From the NCBI RefSeq assembly GCF_000006565.2, contig NC_031479.1, positions 2,418,001 through 2,482,000 on the forward strand: a stretch of 64,000 nt of DNA, written 5' to 3'. This DNA is from Toxoplasma gondii ME49. Lineage: Eukaryota > Apicomplexa > Conoidasida > Eucoccidiorida > Sarcocystidae. The position numbers were made by a program, and so were the translations under genes. Every line of letters begins with the position of its first letter. Position 1 is the first letter of the stretch. Under the pieces are notes generated by a model that saw nothing but the letters and a program-made list of their open reading frames with translations, searched no databases and was not told the DNA's origin. This document shows positions 25,125 to 36,864 of this stretch, piece by piece.

Positions 25125-26276
25125 CTGACACAGACAGAGTACCACCGCTGAGGCAGTGAATGTGGTTTCGGCTTGAGATGGAACGAAGTCCCGCAAGCGT
25201 GTGAGTTATGACCTCTCCTCTTCAGAACATTTGTGACAGACCAGACAGAAAAACCCCCTTTCACCACGATATCCAGCACAGAGTGGCCCAAGAAGAGGCA
25301 AGGAGTCTAGAAAATATGCTTGGAAATAAAGTCAAGTGCGTGTTGCGGAGCAGACCAGCTCGAGGCTGTGTACTCCATCTGCACAATGGTCATGCCGGCC
25401 ACGCTAGCCTGTGATGAAAAGCCGATTGCTCGCGGAGGAAATAAACAGAAATCTGCTCTTGGTGGAGAAGGAATCGACAGAAACATCGGCGCCGACCTGC
25501 GGTTCTCTGCTGGCCGGTTTTCTGTGTGCTCGGTCGCGACGCTTTCTTCATGAAATCTACCCATCGTGTCCGCGTTTCTTTGTCTCTCTGAGCGAAGCGC
25601 GGGGAAAACAAACTTCGAAAGTTCAGTGGAAAATCCAGAAACAGCAAAAGCTGCAGGCCTTGGAAAATCGACTTCCCCCCCTCCTCCGGTCGAGTCTCCC
25701 TGCGTCCTCCGCTCACGCATGTGTGCTGTCGCTGCTCCCGTAGTCCGAGTCGCATATCTCCCGCGCGTTGTTTCTGTGCTTCCCTTCGAAATTCCTTCTG
25801 AACTGACTCCCGCGCAGCAGAGAATGTGCTCCTGACATGAAACTCTCACTGTGGCTGTGCAGGCCTGCCTCCCCAGGAGAAGCCGCGGTTTCGCGTGGAA
25901 CTTCGCGTCTTGCTGTCCAACGCGAAAACGCGGTCCTGCCCTGCGTTTTCGCCCGTTTCGACAACTCATTTTTCTTTCTCAGACACTCCGCAAAGTTTTC
26001 CGCACACTTCTTCGCCGCAGGGAGCTGCGCTTTGCCTAGAAGCTCGATCTTTTCGCGAGCTGCGCGGGCGCCATTCGCGCAGACCTGAGGCGGCAAGACA
26101 AGCGTTGCGCGACGTCCGCCGAGCGCCTTCACGGGAAGGAGGCTGCGGAGAAAGTAGATTACGCACTGCATCGCTCGCGAAGAGACGTTCACTTTCAAAG
26201 GCGTTACAAGGGCGATTTGCACCGCAAATCAAGACAGCGGAACCGTCGCATGCGCGACCAAGTTGCCGGTGTGTGA

Positions 26277-26290
26277 GGTGTACAGACACC
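26277..26290 (+). repeat. GGTGTACAGACACC element, copy 1
   Basis: Exact 14-mer with 5-bp inverted arms GGTGT/ACACC around ACAG. It lies 314 bp upstream of the ATG chosen for the Regnase-like gene. Confidence 0.6.
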
Positions 26291-26603
26291 GCAGTGTCAA
26301 CGGAGTCACCGAGTTCCAGGATCATGGCGGTCGCCGGGACCGCAGTTCTCCAGAGTCTCGAGAAAAGAGACTTTTCTCTGACGGAACTCGAAGAATGGAA
26401 GGCCGTCGTGTCTGTTCCTTCTTCCGTTTCGCTCCGTGCAAACTGTTTTTTTCGCCTTCCAGCTGGGAACTCCTTCATCGGACCGGCGCGAACGTCGATC
26501 CTCGAAAGCCCTCCAGCGCGCTGCTGAAACAAACCACCGACAGAGAGGGGTGAAGACCGACGAACCAGCAACGCAGCAAAGCAGGAAAGCGGCCGACGTA
26601 GAC

Positions 26604-29123
26604 ATGGAGGAAGAGCGACAGGCGGCGAGACGCAAGAGATCTGAAACCTGTGTTCCGGTGGGGGCGTCTTCCTGGCCAGTGAACGAGACGTCGTGGAAGT
26701 CGACGGGAGACTCTGCTTCCTCTGCTGCTTCCGTGCTCGCAGTGCGTGGAAGAAGAATCTCCGAGGCCGCCCGTGAGTCCTTGCAGACGCGACTTGGTCG
26801 TCCAACGTGGTGGCTGGCCGTCGACATTTCCGATGCCGGCTTCCCCGGATCTTCTGCGCCTTCGCAAACTCGTTGTGCGTACTCGCCTGACGTCCAGTGT
26901 GAAGAGTTCTTGGCAGACATCTTGGAGCAGTGCTTCAGGACACCCGCGTGTCTTTCCTCGCCTCTCGACGCAGCTTCCCTAGGCATTCAGGCGAGTCTAA
27001 GCTCTGCGGTGACGCGGGCGCTGGCGGCTTCCTCTCTCCTGCGCTCTGGAGATGTTCAGACACTCGAGGCAAATAACTGGTTAGCCGCAGTCGAGAAGGC
27101 TGTGTGTCGCGACTTCTCTCTTGAGGCCTCTGGGGGCGCGAGGCGCGCGCCCTGCATCCAGGCTGAACGCGCGAGAGGGGATGAACGAGGAGAACCAACG
27201 CCCTTCGCGTCTCCTGCGCGTTCGCACTCCTCGTTCAGAGCCCAACGGACGCGCGCAAGAGAGAGTGGATGTTCGGCGTTTCTCTTCGAAGAAGCGAGGC
27301 CGCATCAGCTGGTGGTGTCCGCGTCCAAGGCACAGCGCGTGAGAAGGAAGAAGGAAAAGAGGAGCGAGAAACAGAACGCTGGGAGTGCTTGCGGAGTGAG
27401 ACGTCCGGAACTCGCTCGTGGACGCGCGCCCGCGAATTCGGAAGAGAGACAAAAGAGGCCGCAAGGTCATCTCCGAAACCCTGGGGGAAACTCCCGAGAA
27501 AGAGCGAACGCGAATTTTTCCATGTCATCCCTTTCCACTGCTTCTTTGACTCCTTCAGAGACTTCGTCTCTGTCTTCACGTCCCCGGCCGCCTGCATCTC
27601 CTGCGGCTTCTGAGCTGTCGCCTGATTTGCTTCTGTTTTCCACCTCCACTGAAACAGAAACAAGAGAGGCAGATCTTTCGGATGAGGTGTCTCTGCTCGC
27701 TTTCTGGAGAAACCTCCAGCTGCGTCTTTGCCGCCGTCTCCTACCTCCGCACACCCTCGCTCCTTTCCAGGACGCTCTCCCGTCTTCTTCTCTTTTCTCT
27801 TCTGCTCGTCCTTCTTCTTCTTCTCTTCTCGCTTCTCCTGCCTCTCTCTGCACTGTCGGGAAACACAGCGACGTCTCCGGACAGCCGAACTCTTCGAGTC
27901 CCCGTTGTCAAGACGCGAGCAGCCTGCGTCAGTCCTCGTCTCTTCCCTCTTCTTCTCTCTCTTCTGCCTGCTGTCCTCTCTCTTCATCCTCGTGTTCCTC
28001 TTCTTCTTCGCAGGACGTCCTGGAGGTTGCCCGAGTTTCTTCGACTTGGCGCTTCAGCGCGGTGCGTCCGGTGCCTCCGCCTGGGTTTCAACTCCGCCCC
28101 CTCGTCCTGGACGGCGTGAACGTCGCGACCGTGGAGGTTTGCGTGCGTCGCCGGGCGCCGCTTCGTCTCAGCTCGTCATCTCTGCTCTGCGTCTTCCCTC
28201 CCCAAGACCGGTTTCGCTGTGAGGCCTGCGGGCGACTTCTGGGGGACGCCGAGCTCGCCTTCGACGGCTGCCTGCTCGAGGAAGCAGTGGACTTCTTCCT
28301 GCACGCAAACGCGACCCAGATCTGCGTCGTATTGCCGGCCTGGCGTCTCAGGGAGGCTCGGAGTTTGGCTGTGGCCTCAAACAGAAGGAAAAAGCAAGAG
28401 AGGCTCTCTCGCTGCGCGGCCGGCGCGGTGCGCCGCGCCCAGTCTGTGAGCGCCGCCGGCGCGAGAACCGAGGGACGGAGACAGGCGACAGCGGGAGACA
28501 GAAGAGGCTCTGTGCAGCTGCGGGGGTCCAGTGTGGCGCGCCTCGGACGCGAGTCTGGCTGCGTGGGCGGCTGCGGAAGAGAAACGCTCGACAACGACCA
28601 ATGCACCAAGTCGTCTGATTGTCATTTCTGCAACTTCACACCTGCCTCCTCTTCATCGTCTGGATCTTCTGCGTGGAGATATCGTCGAGCGGTGATGGTG
28701 GGGTCGGAGGCAGTGCTGCGGCTGGAGAAGAAGGGTGTCTTGGTTCTAGCCCCGAGTCGGTTTCCGCGTTGTTCCCTCGACTCCGGGAGCAGCTTTGACA
28801 CCCGGTTTTCCTCCTGCTACGACGACCTTCTCGCGCTCACGGTCACGGAGCACCAGCGCGGCTGTCTGATCTCCCGCGATGGCTTCGCAGACATCCTCAA
28901 CTCTTCGCATGGCATGGCGTTCCTTAGATGCATTCTCCGACACTCCCTCCGCTTCCGCCTCACCGCCGGGCGCTTCCAACTCGAGGAACCGGGGCCGAAC
29001 TGGGACCGCCGCAGCTGTACGTACGCCCCAGAGGTGTCTGTTCGGACGCACACCTTGCATGCGCTCTACGAGACGAAGGAGGCGGCCGCAGCGCGGGAAA
29101 TGCAAAACCGAGGCTTTTCCTGA
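26604..29123 (+). CDS. Regnase/ZC3H12-type (NYN/PIN) ribonuclease, putative
   Basis: Predicted endoribonuclease of the RNase Zc3h12a family, 839 residues from ATG 26604 (context GTAGACATGG). The frame is open 168 bp further upstream without an ATG but with an acceptor-like site at 26462, so an upstream exon is possible. Catalytic features: LVLDGVNVA with Asp503, then CGRLL, then CVVLPAWR, EKKGVLVLAPSR, CYDDLLAL with Asp740 and Asp741, and ISRDGFADIL with Asp759. These match the four Mg-binding aspartates of Regnase-1 in order; the last spacing (19 residues) is the same. Between AWR and the EKKG strand is an insertion of about 150 residues holding a CVGGCG...C...CHFC cysteine cluster. The first 500 residues are mostly disordered and Ser/Arg-rich. 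A pyrimidine-rich part (about 27777-28012) ending in TTCTTCGCAG could be a retained intron or a Ser-rich segment. I see no CCCH zinc finger. Confidence 0.75.
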   Translation: MEEERQAARRKRSETCVPVGASSWPVNETSWKSTGDSASSAASVLAVRGRRISEAARESLQTRLGRPTWWLAVDISDAGFPGSSAPSQTRCAYSPDVQCEEFLADILEQCFRTPACLSSPLDAASLGIQASLSSAVTRALAASSLLRSGDVQTLEANNWLAAVEKAVCRDFSLEASGGARRAPCIQAERARGDERGEPTPFASPARSHSSFRAQRTRARESGCSAFLFEEARPHQLVVSASKAQRVRRKKEKRSEKQNAGSACGVRRPELARGRAPANSEERQKRPQGHLRNPGGNSRERANANFSMSSLSTASLTPSETSSLSSRPRPPASPAASELSPDLLLFSTSTETETREADLSDEVSLLAFWRNLQLRLCRRLLPPHTLAPFQDALPSSSLFSSARPSSSSLLASPASLCTVGKHSDVSGQPNSSSPRCQDASSLRQSSSLPSSSLSSACCPLSSSSCSSSSSQDVLEVARVSSTWRFSAVRPVPPPGFQLRPLVLDGVNVATVEVCVRRRAPLRLSSSSLLCVFPPQDRFRCEACGRLLGDAELAFDGCLLEEAVDFFLHANATQICVVLPAWRLREARSLAVASNRRKKQERLSRCAAGAVRRAQSVSAAGARTEGRRQATAGDRRGSVQLRGSSVARLGRESGCVGGCGRETLDNDQCTKSSDCHFCNFTPASSSSSGSSAWRYRRAVMVGSEAVLRLEKKGVLVLAPSRFPRCSLDSGSSFDTRFSSCYDDLLALTVTEHQRGCLISRDGFADILNSSHGMAFLRCILRHSLRFRLTAGRFQLEEPGPNWDRRSCTYAPEVSVRTHTLHALYETKEAAAAREMQNRGFS

Positions 29124-30603
29124 CGATACGCGCCGACGAAAACGAAGAGGAGACAAGAGAGAGGATCACGGAGGTGCAGAGTAGAGTGGCCGGGCGAGGG
29201 TGTGTTGAGAGAGAGAATTGGAGGCATTTGAAAAGAAAAGAGCAGTTCAAGGAGAGACAAAGAATGAAGAGAACGGGGAGACCCTTGCTCTCCGAGAGAG
29301 AAGCATGTAAAAAGGGGAAGGGAGAGAGAAGAATATGAAGGAGAGAGGAAAAAGAACAATGCACTGGCATGTACACAGAGTTGTCACACAGCAAGGTGAA
29401 GAGAAAAAAAAGGAGGCGAGAGGTGGAAAGATGCAAGGAGCAAGGTGTGTGTAGCATCACAAATCTAGAACGACTCTTTGGATATGGAAGAACGAAGGGA
29501 GTGAAGCTGCGACGCTCGAAGGGGAGAGTTGAGAGTCGTGGAGACCAAGGCTGTCGTCTCTGACAGGCACGGGGCTGCAAGTGTCTTCGATTTTTTTCAA
29601 GCAGGAAGCAAGCTGTGTGAGTTTGAGCTGAGACGCGCATTTTCAGTTCTGTGCAGCAATCGCCGAGGAGAGGAACCTACTCAGGGAAAAAGCAGGGAGA
29701 GTTTTGTCTTACTCTCCATTTTCACATTTTCTTAATGCAGCGTGTGTCTGCATGGCGATGAAAAGGGCACTGTGTTTTCTTGTCTCTTGATTTCTCGTTT
29801 TCTCGACCAGTGCGCAGCGATGCCCCGACTTCTGACGAGGCGGTACACTCAGGCGGTCCTAAATGTCGATCGTTTCAAAGGTCGTCCAACTTTTCGCAGA
29901 ACTCCTGTTTCTTCTGACGCACCAAGTGTCTCCACAAGTATGCGGTGTACAGACACCAGACATGAAGCCCCTTTATCCAGGTCCTTGACTGAGGAAATCC
30001 GACAAACGTCAGGAGTCCCAGCAGAAGATTCGTACCCCTGGCGAAGAGGAGACAGGTGGTGTTTCCGATTTTCTTCTCTTTCCTCTAGGGGCAGAAGGAA
30101 AATTCCTTTATTTTCCTTCCGTTTTTTACCAGGTGGAACCCCAAAGGAGCTGCCGGACACTTTGCCCCAGAAAAGTCACATTTTCGCCTCCTCGCGGGCA
30201 GTTCTGTTGTTTTTAATCGTAGGAAATCCGAGACTCAGAGCGGGTCTCATCAAAGAATGACGAGGTAAAGCAGCTCTCGTGAAGCCGCGACAGTCAAAGA
30301 TCGATGCCCGAGACCGCCACGGCGTCCGACGAACGGATAGAGCAAAGATGAAAAAAGTGGAGAGGAAACGAAAAGGCCAAGGAGGACGCAGTAGCGGCAA
30401 CAACGAGAGGGGGAAGACAGAACACCCCGGGAGGGAGACAAAGGGACGCTGTTACAGACAGGGAAAAGAGAAGGAACAGAGAAGAAGAAGCAAAAAACGA
30501 CGGAAGAAGAAGGCAGCGGAACAGTCGAAAGAGAAGAACAAGGCCAGAGGAAGAGACGGGAGAGGAAACAGGGAGTCGCGACCTGGAAGATGAGATGAAA
30601 TCT
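29124..30603. other. intergenic between convergent Regnase-like and TRAPPC13-like genes
   Basis: This is 1.5 kb of flanking DNA between two stop codons. Mixed composition, with a purine-rich part at 30.33-30.58 kb and a second exact copy of GGTGTACAGACACC. No exon supported. Confidence 0.6.
29944..29957 (+). repeat. GGTGTACAGACACC element, copy 2
   Basis: Exact 14-mer in the intergenic space between the convergent genes ending at 29123 and 30604. Confidence 0.6.
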
Positions 30604-31689
30604 TTATTGCGCAACAATGACTTGACCGCCTCGAGCTAGAATCTTTCGATTGTTCCTTTTGTCTAGAAGCAAAATTGGAGGGAGAAGATGCGCGCCACTT
30701 CGCGTCGCGAGAAACTGGAGGTAGACGGACTGACTGCCGCCTGGCGCAATGCGTCTGAGAACAAAGAAAAGAAATACAAGAACTCCGCCGAAGAGTGCAT
30801 GCAGAGAGAAAACTCGCACATGCAACGGAGACGGGCCCCACAAAAATACTCCTCTACTTAAAAAGTGCCTGTTCACACACAGGGACATACGTGGAGAGAC
30901 ATTCGATTCTTCAGATCTCCCCCCTCGACACTGCTTCACTCGCTCACAGGAATCTGTGGCATTACGCACAGAACGAGAACAAAATGTATTATAGACATAT
31001 ATATACATATATATATATAAATACATATATAAATGCATGCATCTACAAATATAAATACATACCCACATATATACGTGTATCTATAAATAAATATGCATGT
31101 GCTTGTATATAATCATGCGTTTGTACAGCTTTAGACGAAATAGGTCGGAGCGTGGATGTAAGACCCTGACACATTTCAGAAGAGAGAGTTGCGCAGAGGT
31201 CGAGAGAGAAGAAAGACTGGGAGTCTTTTCAAGAGTCCCTCTGCAGGCGTTTCGTGGGTCGGATGTACGTACACTTGAGGACCTCGACAGAAAGCGGAAG
31301 TCGCCCGCGGACTCACCCCAGATCCTTTTTGGAGCTGAGTGGAATGAGGGCAGGCGGTTCGTCTGCGTTTTCTTCCCGTTCTCGATTCTCGCCAGGCGTG
31401 TGGTAGAGACTCTGCGTCTGCTCAAAGAGGACGTCTCGCGGCAAGAGCGCAAGCAAGTCCACTTCGAAGTTCTCGCCGTTTACCACAGAAAGAACCGCTG
31501 TCACCAGTGTCTGCAAACCTGGAGGCTCCGAGAAGCAACTCAGCGTCACCTGCAGCGGCGTCCGCGTAGACAGCTGGCACTCGGCGCCGAACTGAGACCA
31601 TACCGCCGGCCCCGAGGAGTCTTCGATGCTCCTGAAAAAAATGAAAACAACTCACCAAGAAACCGAGATATATATACATATATATATAC

Positions 31690-31721
<32 letters not shown>

Positions 31722-32396
31722 GTACACATATAAACATATATATATATGTAGATGTTGATTCGGTGGCGAGGCAGGGGTGGAAGGCCTTTGAAGAGAGGAA
31801 GAGAGGCTGCGCATGTGTGTATGTCGGACACCGGGAGCTATTTCTCGGAGAGCCAGTGTGGCGGTTTGTGCCTTGTTCGGTTGCCGTTGTTTCTTTCGTT
31901 TCGTCGAGTTTACCATTTGAGACAGAGAGGCAGCACGGTCTTCCCCGACTGGGTGTGTCGAGTGTCTCTTCTGCCCAGCTGGCCTCCAGACTTGGGTCCC
32001 CGAGCCTCAGAGATGTCGCGAGTCGCGTTCCACCGCGGGGCTTGGTGCGAGAGAAAAGACTCTTCCAGGCGCAAGAGGACGCTGTACTGCTCGCCAGCTT
32101 CCAGCGTCACAGGCAGTTCTCCCTGACGGAACGCGGAACGCCCGAGAGAGAACGAACGAGTGGTTGAGAGAGACAGAAAAACTGGCCAAAATACATAGCT
32201 GCGCAGGCAGATGTAGATACGTGCACAAATAGCGACACAGAGAGAAACGTAGTGAGGCGTAGGTGAGATGACAGAGACAGACCTGCATCTGCATGCACAG
32301 ACGTAGATATACAAAGTCACCAATGCAGAGATTCAGATCCACACATACTCGGTAGAGATTGACAGAAAACATGAATACACATGCACAAAGAGACAC

Positions 32397-32434
<38 letters not shown>

Positions 32435-35400
32435 ATAGACATATATTTGTATAGACATAGATATAGATAGACATGCAGACGCACATAGACAGAATGTCAC
32501 AGACCGACTGACAGAGAAAATATCTATGAGAATGGGTTTGAAAGTGTCTCTTTTCTGCAGTTGAGTATTTTCACGGAAGAGTTTCTCGGTGTTCGACGTT
32601 GTCTGTCCGTGATTCGTTTCGGCGGCAAACGCACCTGTGTGTGGGAGTTCACACTTCTCAGGATGACATTTTCAATGGTTAGAGGGACATCGTCTGAAAA
32701 AACAAAACAAAACAAACGGTGAAACAGGCAGATGCTGCTCTCTGCGAACGCGTGCCGGCGTCAAGCATGCAGACAGAAACGTGGACGAGTGGTGCAAGAT
32801 TGAATCACCAAGAAACGATCTGAGTCAGACGACCTTTCACCGGCGACACTGGGTCGCGCAAAGCGACGCGCTTTCCCTCACGTCGACGCATGCAAAGATA
32901 CCAGCATAAACTGAACAGAGACGCACCCTTGGCAGTCGATCTCTCCTGCGCATAAATACGGGGACATCCAACAGACCGACGCATACACAATCCTGAACAG
33001 AGCCTAACGCGGCGCAAGCGAGAAGCCGCAGAAGACCATGACGGTAGAGACGAAAAGAGAGACGGCAACAGCGAAGAAGACGAGGGAGACTGAGAGAGAG
33101 AAGAACAGAAAGAAGACGAGAAGACAGACGGCTTACCTGTAGTGTTTTCGATCTGGACATACATGAAGGAATCCATGAGAGCTGTGGTGACTTGGAGAGG
33201 CCGGCGGACACTGAGGGGGCAAAGGACGCGGTGTTCGACGGTGGTGCTCTGCATCTTGTTCTTTGCAGCAGAAACCTGGAGAGGAAAAGACCTCACTCAA
33301 AACAAGTTCTTTACGTTCCAGATTCCTTCAACTTTCGACCGGTCTGACCTCCTCTGCTTCTCTGGATCTCTCTGCTTCTTTGGATCTCTCTGCTTCTTTG
33401 AATCTCTCTGCTTCTTTGAATCTCTCTGCTTCTTTGGATCTCTCTTCTTCTCGAGTTGAGGTTCGCCTTCAGCTTCTTCTAGCCGTCTCTGTTCCCCTCT
33501 TTTTTTTCTCTCTGTTCCCTCCGTTCGCGCGCTTGTCCTTCCGTATCTGCCCTCGTTTCCTCTCTCCTGTCTCTGCGTCTGTCGTATTTGGCCGTCCAGT
33601 GTGTCTTTCTTCTCTGCGCCTCGTGCGTTTGTCCTGCTTTTGCTTCTCTCGGTTCTCGTGAGAACGTACCCCGGAAGCGAGAGACGCGATGGACTGAACG
33701 AGAATCTCCGTCGTCCTTCCTACTCTGTCTCCAAGTCCGTCTTCTTGTGAGAGCCTCTCGCCTGCGCCGACGGGAGGCGCCCACCAGCCGGAGGTCCCCG
33801 AGTCGTTCAGGTCTCTTCTGGCGAACGCGCCGAACCGCGCGCCTGTGAGCGAAGACGAAAATGGCACGTTCAGCAAGTCGAGAGTCGGCGCCGCCAAGTC
33901 GCTCTGGAGAGACACCGCAGAGGCGGCATTCAGTCCTGCAGGGAGGAGAGGTCCACAGCAAAGTCCAGGCGCATGTGAAGAGACGAGGGCGGTCGAAGGA
34001 ACTCGGACAAACGACGCAGCGCGCGAAGAGAGAAGAGACCCGGAAAGGGGACTGGGAAGCAGAGTGAGAGGCGACGCAGAGAGAAGAGAAGAACTGGAAT
34101 AGAGGCGGGAGAGCGAGCAGCAAGAAGAGACGGCTGAGGAGACGAAAGCGAGATGACAAGGCGAGCTGCCGGGCGACCAGAGGAATCGAATCCACGCATG
34201 CACTCCTGGTGTGAGCACCTACCGCGAGCCGCCGCCCAAGCACTGAAGGGAATCTGAATCGACTCCCGCATGGCTTCGACAGGCGAGAGAGAAGACAGAG
34301 GGCCTGGCACGATGGAGAAAGTCAGCTCGAGGAGAAGCGACTTGCCCAGGTACTGTGGGTTGACAGCTGCAGGGAACAACACACCCAGCGGGGAAAAGAA
34401 AAGGTCGACGCGAAACGCGCGAGGTGGGGAGGAGGGGAGGGGGGAGAAACGGGGGCAAGAAAGCTGCAAACGAAAGAGCAGAAGAAAAAACGGAGCCAGT
34501 CAAGAGAAGGGAGAGAAGAAAAGGAGAGCTGAGAGATGAGAGAAGACAGAAGAGAAAGGAGAGCAGGGGCGAAAAGCGGAAAGGAACACTGGAGGAGCGT
34601 CTGAAGGCGAACGCGGCGCCCGACGTCGAAGAAAAGAACGGAAGAACTCGGACACAGAGAGAGGAGAAGCGACGAGAGAACGGACGAGGAGAAAGAAGAG
34701 AAGGAAAAAGAGAAAACATGCGAGAGAAAAAAGGAGGAGACAACGAGACAAAGACATCAGACGGGGAACGGCGGAAGTCCGACTTGGATTTTCTCGCGCC
34801 TCTGTGCCTGGAAAATAGATTTCCACTTTGAAGAGCCGACAGCGCAATCACCCGTCTCCACTTTCGTTTCGAGTGAGTTGACCTGAAAGTCAAATCGAAA
34901 GAGCACTCTTCTCCCCTCTCAAACTTGGTAGCTTCATTCCTTTCTCCGGTTTTCTCCCATCCGACATCTCATTTCTGGCCACGGTATCTCATTTCCAATA
35001 TCGTCCGTCTTGCGTTCTTCTCCTCTCCTTCATCTCTCCTTTTTCGACCTTTCTCCTCTCCTTCGTCTCTCTCCTTATCTCCGACGTATTTTCTCCCCCT
35101 CGGATTTCCTTCTCTGCGGTGGCATCTGATCCCGACGACCCTTCATGCGCGTTCTTCCTGCGTGTCTCTGTTGTCTCCTTTCCCTGTGTCTCTGCCGCCC
35201 CACGCACTCATCGGGATCCTGATGTCGACGATGAAGCAAAAGCGCTCTGAGCTGACTTGTCTCAGAACATCCTCAGGCAGTCCTGCCTTTCCGAGCATTG
35301 AACTGTCAGTGCGAGTCACCCGTCCTTCTTCTCCTCTGTCTTCTTCTCCTCGTTCTGCTCCTTCTTCTCCATCCTCTCTTCTCGCTTCTTCTGCCCTCTG

Positions 35401-36833
35401 CACCCTGTCCTTCGCCTCTCCCCGGTCCTCACGGCGACCGCAGCCAGTAAGAGAGGCTTGTGGTGTATCTACCCCTTCGCTGAAAGAAGGTGGAGACACT
35501 GTGGGGAGCAGAGGAGACACATGTCTCCTTTCGTCGGCGCAGGGCGCACCCTGTGTGCTCTGGACAACTTCGTAGGTGTACGGAGTGACTTCGACGCTCA
35601 GCGACTCCTGGGCGTCGATTGGGAAAGCCTGCGCCTCCCAGAATTGGCAAGAAAGCGCGGAAGACTTCGTCTTTCCTGCCTGAAGAAACAAACGCGGAGA
35701 TAGGTGGAGACACAGGAGACAGGTGGCGACAAAGGGAGAAGTGAGGGACAAATCGAGGCAGCGCGCAAAAGGGAGAGAGCAAAGGAGCAAGAAAAAAGCG
35801 AGAACAGACCCCGCATCCCTGAATCCTTGAAATCACACATTTTCCACCGCATGCAACAGCGGAGTTTCCCCTGAAGGCCGCGTCGGGCCTCCTCTGCCCC
35901 AAATGTCCCCCGCGTAGTTCTCCCTCCGTCTCTGTCGTCACTGCTACACTCCTTAGCGCATGCCGTTTTCACGAAACTCCGGTGCCAGGCCTCAATATGT
36001 CCAGCGCGGAAGAACGACTCTCTGGAGAGAGAAAAGGAATGGAACGCAGCCTCCAAGTGGCTGAACGATTCTCACTTTCGCATTCGTCCCCCTGGCCTCG
36101 GCGGCGACGAGGTCGACAGTGGCGGAGAGAGTTGAGAATTTTCGAATCCACTCTTCAAGAGCTACAGGTCCTGCCTCCAGAACGGTGTCTCCAGGAAGAA
36201 TGACGGCCGCGAGCTGCAGCAATTGCCCCTGCAGGACTTGCAGCGGTCTCCACTCGGGGATGTCTGCGAGTTGTCCCGTCGCCAGCAAGTACTTGCAGAC
36301 GGCAAGTGTTTCGTCCTCGTCTCCGTCGAAACAGTCGAGGCCTTCAGCGCTCACCCGTCCCCAAGAGAGTCTCTGTCCCCTCGCGTCCGCCCCGGGGAGG
36401 GGGACTGAACCGCCCCCGGTGTCTCCGGAGCTCGACCGTCTTCGCGCAGCGGCTTGAGAACCTCGCCAAAACCTAGGAAGGAAGCCGGAAGCAAACAGAT
36501 CAGGCGGGTACACGATATGGACTGTTGCGTCGTCGAAGCAACTCTTCTCCGCCTCGGCCTCAGTCTCCGTCGCGCGCGCTCGCTGAGGCTCGAAAACCTC
36601 CCCACGCACAGCCGGAGAGCGAGCGAAAACCGACGAGCAAGACGCAGAGGACGCAGAGGAAGAGAGAGAAGAAGAAGAAGAAGAAGAAGAAGAAGAAGAA
36701 GAAGAAGAAGAAGAAGAAGAAGAAGAAGAAGAAGAAGAAGAAGAAGAAGAAGAAGAAGAAGAAGAAGAAGAAGAAGAAGAAGAAGAAGAAGAAGAAGAAG
36801 AAGAAGAAGAAGAAGAAGAAGAAGAAGAAGAAG

Positions 36834-36864
<31 letters not shown>

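Larger units (their letters stand above)
22664..26603. other. region between nucleoredoxin and Regnase-like genes; no confident exon
   Basis: It should contain the missing first exon(s) and promoter of the minus-strand nucleoredoxin gene and the promoter of the plus-strand Regnase-like gene. About 22.97-23.64 kb is strongly purine-rich on the plus strand. The long minus frame at 22567-23499 there is hydrophobic because it reads a CT tract, and I reject it. Exon-like pieces on the minus strand at 24679-24752 and near 25124 are listed separately. One copy of GGTGTACAGACACC lies at 26277-26290. Confidence 0.5.

Noticed and set aside
34770..34885. Possible extra exon of the TRAPPC13-like gene after the acceptor near 34883
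   Set aside because: No reading frame links it in phase with both neighbours, while the exons at 35208 and 34366 join directly in phase without it.
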